A DNA stretch of 64,000 nt, from IMG/VR virus record IMGVR_UViG_3300021356_000016, positions 1 to 64,000 of that record; one strand, 5' to 3'. The first letter of the stretch is position 1. Each line of letters begins with the position of its first letter. Under the pieces are notes generated by a model. The model saw nothing but the letters and a program-made list of their open reading frames with translations, had not been told where the DNA came from and did not search any database. This DNA is from a virus. Of the stretch, positions 59,345-64,000 are shown piece after piece. The translations under genes were made by a program, and so were the position numbers.

Positions 59345-60042
59345 TGGCTTAGCATTTGTGTGTAGTTAAAGTTTTGTAGGTTTCTTACAAGCACATCAAA
59401 CTCTTTCCAAAATCCATAGGGATAACACATGTCCCTATGGAAACATTGAACATCTAAAGTTTCGTTCAGTAATGCCGGTGTCCACATAAAAGTAGAGGGT
59501 ATGCCATATACCCTCTTTGCTTTTGATAGTGATAACCAATCGCCTATGGTTGTATCATTTTCACTGCACTCGTAATCTTTAAACCTTTCAAGGTAGTTTT
59601 TATCATCAACAAAAATCGTTGGATTGTTTAGTTGTCCAGCAACAGTTTCATAAGTCTCCATACTACACAATCTTCTATCTTTTAAATAACGAACATGCAA
59701 AATGTTCTCGTAAGTGGAGCTCTCATGTGTATGCTTTATTGTGATTTCCTTTCTTATTTTTTCTATGTGTTTGCACAAAAGTTCAACTGACTTTACATTG
59801 TACTTAACCTTTTGTGTACCACTAACTACTTCAACGTTGGGTTGTGTTTGAAAATCTAGTACTTCCTTGAAGTATAGTATATCGGTGTGTAACTCAGGAT
59901 ATAGATTTTCTATTTCTTGACCATAGTTGTATGCGTTTACTTTTATGCTCTTCACATTCTCCTTTTTTTCATACGCGATAGCATAACCCAACAATATTTG
60001 TAAAACCTGTGTTCCCAGACTTCCTCTTATTTGAATTTGCAT
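59341..60042 (-). CDS. GT11-like (fucosyltransferase-type) protein
   Basis: This 233-residue protein resembles the GT11 alpha-1,2-fucosyltransferase layout: GSLGTQVLQILLGYAIAYEK near the start (family GGLGNQ..Q...G.A.A), a LHVRYLKDRR strand in the place of the HxRRxD motif, IFVDDKNYLERF, and DWLSLSKAKRVYGIPSTFMW in the place of the DF..M..C.H.I..NSTFSWW region. The Arg/Asp of the classic HxRRxD are not fully kept, so activity is uncertain. The convergent gmd gene would supply a GDP-6-deoxyhexose route. Confidence 0.65.
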   Translation of the reverse strand: MQIQIRGSLGTQVLQILLGYAIAYEKKENVKSIKVNAYNYGQEIENLYPELHTDILYFKEVLDFQTQPNVEVVSGTQKVKYNVKSVELLCKHIEKIRKEITIKHTHESSTYENILHVRYLKDRRLCSMETYETVAGQLNNPTIFVDDKNYLERFKDYECSENDTTIGDWLSLSKAKRVYGIPSTFMWTPALLNETLDVQCFHRDMCYPYGFWKEFDVLVRNLQNFNYTQMLSH

Positions 60043-60980
60043 AATATATTCTCCAGTTTGTCAAACGATTCTCTTATGTTAAAATGAACATCAAGGTAGT
60101 GATTTATAAACGCAGTATAATTTTTGCATGATGTATCTATTTGCATGTCTCGATGAAACGGTATAGTAACACCATTATAGTCAGCATTACCAAAGCAAAC
60201 AATAGGCTTACGATGGAGAATGGCTTCTAATCCAGTGCCTCCAGAGTTAACAGTAAACATTGCTTCACAGTTTCTAAGACATTCGTGAATGTTTGCTTCG
60301 TTTACCCACATGTCATGCTCATCTGCATGTTTATTGAATGTCTGCATTAAAGGTATCATTGAACCAAGATTTACGGGATGACCTTTGACAACTACTGGAA
60401 TGTTATTTCTTTTGCCAAAGTCAAGTGTATGTCTTATTGCTTCATCCACAGATATATTGCTATGATTTTTTATAACAGTATCGTGTGGTAACTGTGCAGT
60501 GAAGAGTATGTATTTTTCAGGCAGTTTAACGTTATGCTTTGGTTGAGAAAATTTGCTTACGTTGTTTAAAACTATTTCTTTATAAAGCTCATCAAACCTA
60601 TCTGTTTCATTACTACCTTTATTTGGGTTAAGAGGAAATCTAGAATCTGTTGCACACCAACCTTGATGATCTATTGAAAAAAGAAATGGGATTCCCATCT
60701 GCATACAGTAAAGAATATTTTCTCCTGGGAAGTCATGTTTTTCTCGATGAAGCATAAGACCAACGTCATAATCCTTAGCATCATCTGGTGTAAACTCCCA
60801 CATTGGTTTTTTGAGTACTGTTAGCTCGTGATTATATTTCTCACAATGCTCACGAATGCGCCTTTCAAACTCAACATAGTGTAGACGAACTGGATTATTA
60901 GGCGGGCCTTCTTTTAAAGGCACATGCGGCGTTGGTTTAAAGCTTATATCAAGCCTCGGGGACATATAAAGTATTTTCAT
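60027..60980 (-). CDS. KpsS-like capsule/Kdo glycosyltransferase-type protein
   Basis: This 317-residue protein resembles the KpsS/KpsC (LipB-like) capsule family, whose members include Kdo transferases. It has IPVVVKGHPVNLGSMI (about residues 194-209) and FTVNSGGTGLEAILHRKPIV with CFGNADY (about 242-268). N-terminal EKYNHELTVLKKPMWEF forms the first domain. It is compatible with kdsA in the same window, since both concern Kdo. The substrate is inferred. Its start overlaps the stop of the next upstream gene. Confidence 0.78.
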   Translation of the reverse strand: MKILYMSPRLDISFKPTPHVPLKEGPPNNPVRLHYVEFERRIREHCEKYNHELTVLKKPMWEFTPDDAKDYDVGLMLHREKHDFPGENILYCMQMGIPFLFSIDHQGWCATDSRFPLNPNKGSNETDRFDELYKEIVLNNVSKFSQPKHNVKLPEKYILFTAQLPHDTVIKNHSNISVDEAIRHTLDFGKRNNIPVVVKGHPVNLGSMIPLMQTFNKHADEHDMWVNEANIHECLRNCEAMFTVNSGGTGLEAILHRKPIVCFGNADYNGVTIPFHRDMQIDTSCKNYTAFINHYLDVHFNIRESFDKLENILCKFK

Positions 60981-61912
60981 ATAAACGGATTCACTCTTGT
61001 TACACCATGGATTGCATGGCGCTCATTGTTATTCATTTCCCTACCACGGGCGTGGAATCCACCGACATTTGCTATGATTAGTGTATTGGCTTTCACATGC
61101 AATGGTTTCATCTCATATCCCATGACTTCAAGTTCTTCCTTTGAAGCTCGCAAAGAACCTTCGCCTTGTGCTTTTGCTCGCCAAGGTTCCGCCTTTCCTT
61201 CTGCTGTTTCAAGACAACGATCATACCAAAACTGAATTAGTGAGTTTGTTAACTGGCAACTTCCTACGGAATAGTTAAGGGCATTGTTTTCCGTAGTGTC
61301 ATTAAGAAACAACCACCATTTCATTGAAGGAAAGAAAGTATCTGAATGATACTCATTTTGTTGGTCATAACCTTCAGCATCATAAATCATATTGGCTGTT
61401 GCATGTGCTTGTGCAGGAAAGATTAGGCGCTGATAATGAGTACGCGTGTTGAAACTCTTCTGCATATCTTTATTCCAAGTACCAAGACAGTTTTCAAGTC
61501 TTTTGCGTACATCAGATAGCATATTGAGTTCATCGGTACCAAGAACAGTGGATGGGGAATAACCTACTCTAGAAGGCATTTTAGCGCATTTTTCGCTAAA
61601 GTATTTGTAGTCTTGATCATTGAGGTAGTTTTCTATAATAACGGCACCTTCATTCATATATTGGGGAAGGGCACCGTTTTTGATATAACTTAAATGACTG
61701 ATGATAAGACGAAGAACATTTGCTCCACGATAGTTTAGTTCACGATCTGTGATAATGTTCTTATTGCCACTAAAAAAATATTTGGTGTTATTTTTTGTTA
61801 CTTTTTCAGCAAGGCTTGTCCATTGCTCAGCAGACTCAAGATCACTTAGTTCTTTGATTTCCTTGAGTGTGTAGGGATTATTTGGTGTTGATGAAATGAA
61901 CTCTGCAAACAT
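60977..61912 (-). CDS. 2OG-Fe(II) oxygenase, PhyH-like
   Basis: This 311-residue protein has the facial triad of phytanoyl-CoA-type dioxygenases: NEYHSDTFFPSMKWWLFLND with His189 and Asp191, and NVGGFHARGREMNNNERHAI with His287 and a following Arg that would bind 2-oxoglutarate. NALNYSVGSCQL matches the GxLxxxPGSH region. Such enzymes occur in phage and glycan clusters. The substrate is unknown. ATG 61912 overlaps the previous stop (TGATG); TTG 61915 is less likely. Confidence 0.82.
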   Translation of the reverse strand: MFAEFISSTPNNPYTLKEIKELSDLESAEQWTSLAEKVTKNNTKYFFSGNKNIITDRELNYRGANVLRLIISHLSYIKNGALPQYMNEGAVIIENYLNDQDYKYFSEKCAKMPSRVGYSPSTVLGTDELNMLSDVRKRLENCLGTWNKDMQKSFNTRTHYQRLIFPAQAHATANMIYDAEGYDQQNEYHSDTFFPSMKWWLFLNDTTENNALNYSVGSCQLTNSLIQFWYDRCLETAEGKAEPWRAKAQGEGSLRASKEELEVMGYEMKPLHVKANTLIIANVGGFHARGREMNNNERHAIHGVTRVNPFI

Positions 61913-62463
61913 CAAACCTTCCTGAAAAACATCCCATGTTTTTTGTAAAAAGGTTTTCTCATGAGGCTCGCTTCTTTGAGCTCTGTTGTTTTATCGCCGT
62001 CATAAGAAAACCCGTATTCTCCAAAAACATCAATCCAATATTCGGTTGGTTGGCAGTTAACGTGGTGGTGTCCCGTGTGTCCTGGAGGAGCTGCAGTACA
62101 TACTACATGTTTACATTTGGCAAACTCTGGCATGAAGTTTGGAATGTATTTTTCCTCAACATGTTCTAAAAACTCAACAGACCAAGCAAGATCAAACTCT
62201 TTATCTACAAGAGGATCCGTCACTGTACCAGTAGTAAAATCATGCGTTACAAACAGTGTTGGATTTAGTTCAAGAGTAAAATCTCCGTCAATACCAACAG
62301 CGTCAAGTCTACGATTGCGAGCAAGCTCAACCATATCACCTGGTCCACATCCAATATCAAGCATTGACTTAACACCACATGTGTTAATCATGTTTAGAAG
62401 AATGCCTCGATCGACGTGTACTTTGTTTAAATGGCCACCAAGATGTTCTGGTAAATCTGTCAT
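61912..62463 (-). CDS. SAM-dependent methyltransferase
   Basis: This 183-residue class I methyltransferase has KSMLDIGCGPGDMVELARNR (motif I), DAVGIDGD, and EFDLAWSVEFLEHVEEKYIP (motif II). The C-terminus has a His-rich PPGHTGHHHVNCQPTEYWID segment. It probably acts on a sugar or lipid of the glycan pathway. Its ends overlap both neighbours. Confidence 0.87.
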   Translation of the reverse strand: MTDLPEHLGGHLNKVHVDRGILLNMINTCGVKSMLDIGCGPGDMVELARNRRLDAVGIDGDFTLELNPTLFVTHDFTTGTVTDPLVDKEFDLAWSVEFLEHVEEKYIPNFMPEFAKCKHVVCTAAPPGHTGHHHVNCQPTEYWIDVFGEYGFSYDGDKTTELKEASLMRKPFYKKHGMFFRKV

Positions 62464-63134
62464 TTTTTATGCTCTCCAAGTGCTTTTACGAACTTTTCAT
62501 GTGAATATTTTCTTTGACCCTTTCCGGTCCAAATAACGGAATCTTCAACAAACTCCCAGTCTATATATTTCTTGTCTATTTGTTCAAAAGAAAGGTCACT
62601 GTTTTCTTTAAAATAGTTATGTGCTCTCCACAAAATGACTTGATCTATAAACCATATGTTCTCGTTGATCATGTTTAATGTTTGGCCTACTTGCCGGGCA
62701 AAATCTATTCCATTTTTGTCTATGTATACTGCACCTGCTGCTACATTCGTACCTTCTTTTTCTAAACCAGTTGTCCCTGGTAATGGATCTCTTAAAAACA
62801 ATGCGTAATCGCTAGAAGGAAACTCCATTTCCTTTAAAACAAGACAATCGGTATCAATAAAGAATAGCCCATCAACATCAAGGTTATTTAAGAGAGCTTC
62901 TGAAAATATGAATCTAGCAGATGCATAAAACGACTTATAAGTTCTGTTATCTGCTATTGTATGGAACTCAGTGTTTTTATAGCTTTGATTTGATATGAAC
63001 TCTTTATTTTCTTCAGTAGGATTTATAACAACTACTATCAGTTTGGTTTCGTTTAGTTTTTCTACAGAGTTTATCAATGCTGATGCAAACTCTTTAAAAT
63101 ACACACTATCACATACAGTACATAGTTTTTTCAC
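62460..63134 (-). CDS. GT8-like (GT-A) glycosyltransferase
   Basis: This 224-residue protein has a GT-A pattern: KLCTVCDSVYFKEFASALIN with the donor-binding start, and a DxD motif FFIDTDCLVL (Asp94-Asp96). Then come GTNVAAGAVYIDKNG and IWFIDQVILWRAH, the region where GT8-like enzymes bind the acceptor. The second cassette gene of this type follows upstream, coupled by a short overlap. Confidence 0.8.
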   Translation of the reverse strand: MKKLCTVCDSVYFKEFASALINSVEKLNETKLIVVVINPTEENKEFISNQSYKNTEFHTIADNRTYKSFYASARFIFSEALLNNLDVDGLFFIDTDCLVLKEMEFPSSDYALFLRDPLPGTTGLEKEGTNVAAGAVYIDKNGIDFARQVGQTLNMINENIWFIDQVILWRAHNYFKENSDLSFEQIDKKYIDWEFVEDSVIWTGKGQRKYSHEKFVKALGEHKK

Positions 63135-63865
63135 TTACCATAGCCTCCATATTCAACTTTATTTTTGAGCAAGGATTCATCAAAAGGATAAAATACCTTT
63201 GCTTCATCAAATGTATTCCAAAACAAATCGACCAAATCTTTTCTTGGATGTTCTTTTGGTGTGCCTTTAAACCATTCTGGCTGCCAAGGTTGTGTGGGCA
63301 TATGTGTATAGTGAAGAAGCCAAAAAGGTTCTACGTCGCCGTCATGACTATTCCATGCTGGATCCAGATTACCAACAACATTGTTCTGTATCATTAGTTG
63401 TATGTATTGCTGATGGAAATGATCCAAATGCTTCCATTGTTCGGATGGCTGCACACCTTTCCATCTAGCACAATCGAATAGCATCACACAAAACTCTTTG
63501 CCACCAAACCTTTTACCATCTCTTGCGAGACACATTTTACCTTCCGGTATTTCCAAATCAAAAAGATCACCAATGTCACGGAAGTTTAACATATCTACAT
63601 CAGTGTAGATGGCTTTACCTTCAAAGTTACAATATTCTGGAATACCCCAACGAAAACCACTGAACGGTGTTGACCATTGTTTGTCATTCCAACCATGCCA
63701 AAACTTGTTCTCTTCATTTAGTCGTGCGGCATTGACTTTACGCATCCATACGATTTCTAAATCTCTTGAGGTATTTTTCCTAAGAGTGTGTTCGTATGCT
63801 GCTTCGGCCTTCCAATCTTCACCATTGGCTGAAGTGCCAATGAACATTTTAACTTTATTACTCAT
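63131..63865 (-). CDS. GT8-like glycosyltransferase
   Basis: This 244-residue protein has MFIGTSANGEDWKAEAAYEH near the start, a DxD-like AIYTDVDMLNFRDIGDLFDL (Asp89-Asp91), KEFCVMLFDCARWKG, and DPAWNSHDGDVEPFWLLHYT. This is the GT-A layout of glycogenin/GT8-related enzymes in phage and capsule clusters. The start follows the IscA-like stop immediately (TAAATG). The sugar transferred is unknown. Confidence 0.8.
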   Translation of the reverse strand: MSNKVKMFIGTSANGEDWKAEAAYEHTLRKNTSRDLEIVWMRKVNAARLNEENKFWHGWNDKQWSTPFSGFRWGIPEYCNFEGKAIYTDVDMLNFRDIGDLFDLEIPEGKMCLARDGKRFGGKEFCVMLFDCARWKGVQPSEQWKHLDHFHQQYIQLMIQNNVVGNLDPAWNSHDGDVEPFWLLHYTHMPTQPWQPEWFKGTPKEHPRKDLVDLFWNTFDEAKVFYPFDESLLKNKVEYGGYGK

Positions 63866-64000
63866 TTAAAATCCTATACTTTCTCCACACCCACATGTTG
63901 TTTTCACATTTGGATTCTCTATCACAAATGATTGTGAAAAGATTGTTTCTTTAAAATCCAAAGTAGAACCTTCGAGATACATCATGCTCATTGGATCTAC
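63866..64000 (-). CDS. IscA/HesB-like iron-sulfur carrier, 5' part outside window
   Basis: The visible 44 C-terminal residues (DPMSMMYLEGSTLDFKETIF, then FVIENPNVKTTCGCGESIGF) end in the CGCG pair of the IscA/ErpA/SufA family. These proteins carry Fe-S clusters, with a third Cys earlier in the chain that lies beyond the edge. Related genes are known in marine T4-like phages. It lies just before the glycan genes. The full gene cannot be judged here. Confidence 0.85.
   Translation of the reverse strand, partial: VDPMSMMYLEGSTLDFKETIFSQSFVIENPNVKTTCGCGESIGF

Noticed and set aside
1-64000. Prophage or integrative element
   Set aside because: No integrase, repressor, attachment site or flanking bacterial genes are visible.

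Overview
This window is a 64 kb piece of a T4-like myovirus genome that most likely infects a marine alphaproteobacterium. The T4 core is clear: neck proteins gp13/14/15, baseplate proteins gp6/7/8/25/53, hub and tube proteins gp5/27/48, PAAR tip, head completion gp4, gp26/51-type hub protein, tape measure, gp32, gp33, gp59 and RNase H. The DNA is AT-rich and carries many extra fibre genes, as marine T4-like phages do. No photosynthesis genes are present. Three features point to an alphaproteobacterial host (SAR11-like is plausible but not proven): a circularly permuted two-piece tmRNA, a 17-kDa-antigen-type glycine-zipper lipoprotein, and a metal-type KdsA. No integrase, transposase or CRISPR array was seen.

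Layout. Positions 1-37422 (minus strand) hold the baseplate, neck and fibre block: gp48, gp53, gp27, gp5, PAAR, a fibre/lectin cluster, gp25, gp6, gp7-like, gp8-like, a 2015-residue-class DUF4815 protein, several adhesin-like proteins, gp13, gp14, a gp15 fusion and more fibres. Positions 37460-41941 (plus strand) hold gp4, a conserved structural protein, a tail-tube-fold protein, a gp26/51-like protein with a probable -1 frameshift extension, and the tape measure. Positions 41976-50878 (minus strand) hold gp32, gp59, gp33, a SleB-type endolysin, small genes, the permuted tmRNA, a secreted protein, a RecB-like nuclease, RNase H and conserved unknowns. Positions 51135-59344 (plus strand) start at a strong sigma70 promoter with a DUF932 protein and tRNA-Ile(UAU), then small early genes, a lipoprotein and a surface-glycan cassette (kdsA, glycosyltransferase, sulfotransferase, cupin, methyltransferase, DegT-like, gmd). 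Positions 59341-64000 (minus strand) continue the glycan theme (GT11-like, KpsS-like, 2OG oxygenase, methyltransferase, two GT8-like enzymes) and end in a partial IscA/HesB-like gene.

Regulation. TATAAATA boxes lie 25-28 bases before gp13, a fibre gene, gp25 and gp48. These match the T4 late promoter and fit the presence of gp33. Sigma70-like promoters precede gp32, the DUF932 gene and the tmRNA.

Most notable: the phage-encoded permuted tmRNA, which has its own promoter, terminator and a tRNA-like leader element; the T7 slippery run that would join the gp26/51-like protein to an extension ending exactly at the tape-measure start; the fusion of gp15 to adhesin modules; and the duplicated or shared modules through the fibre genes.
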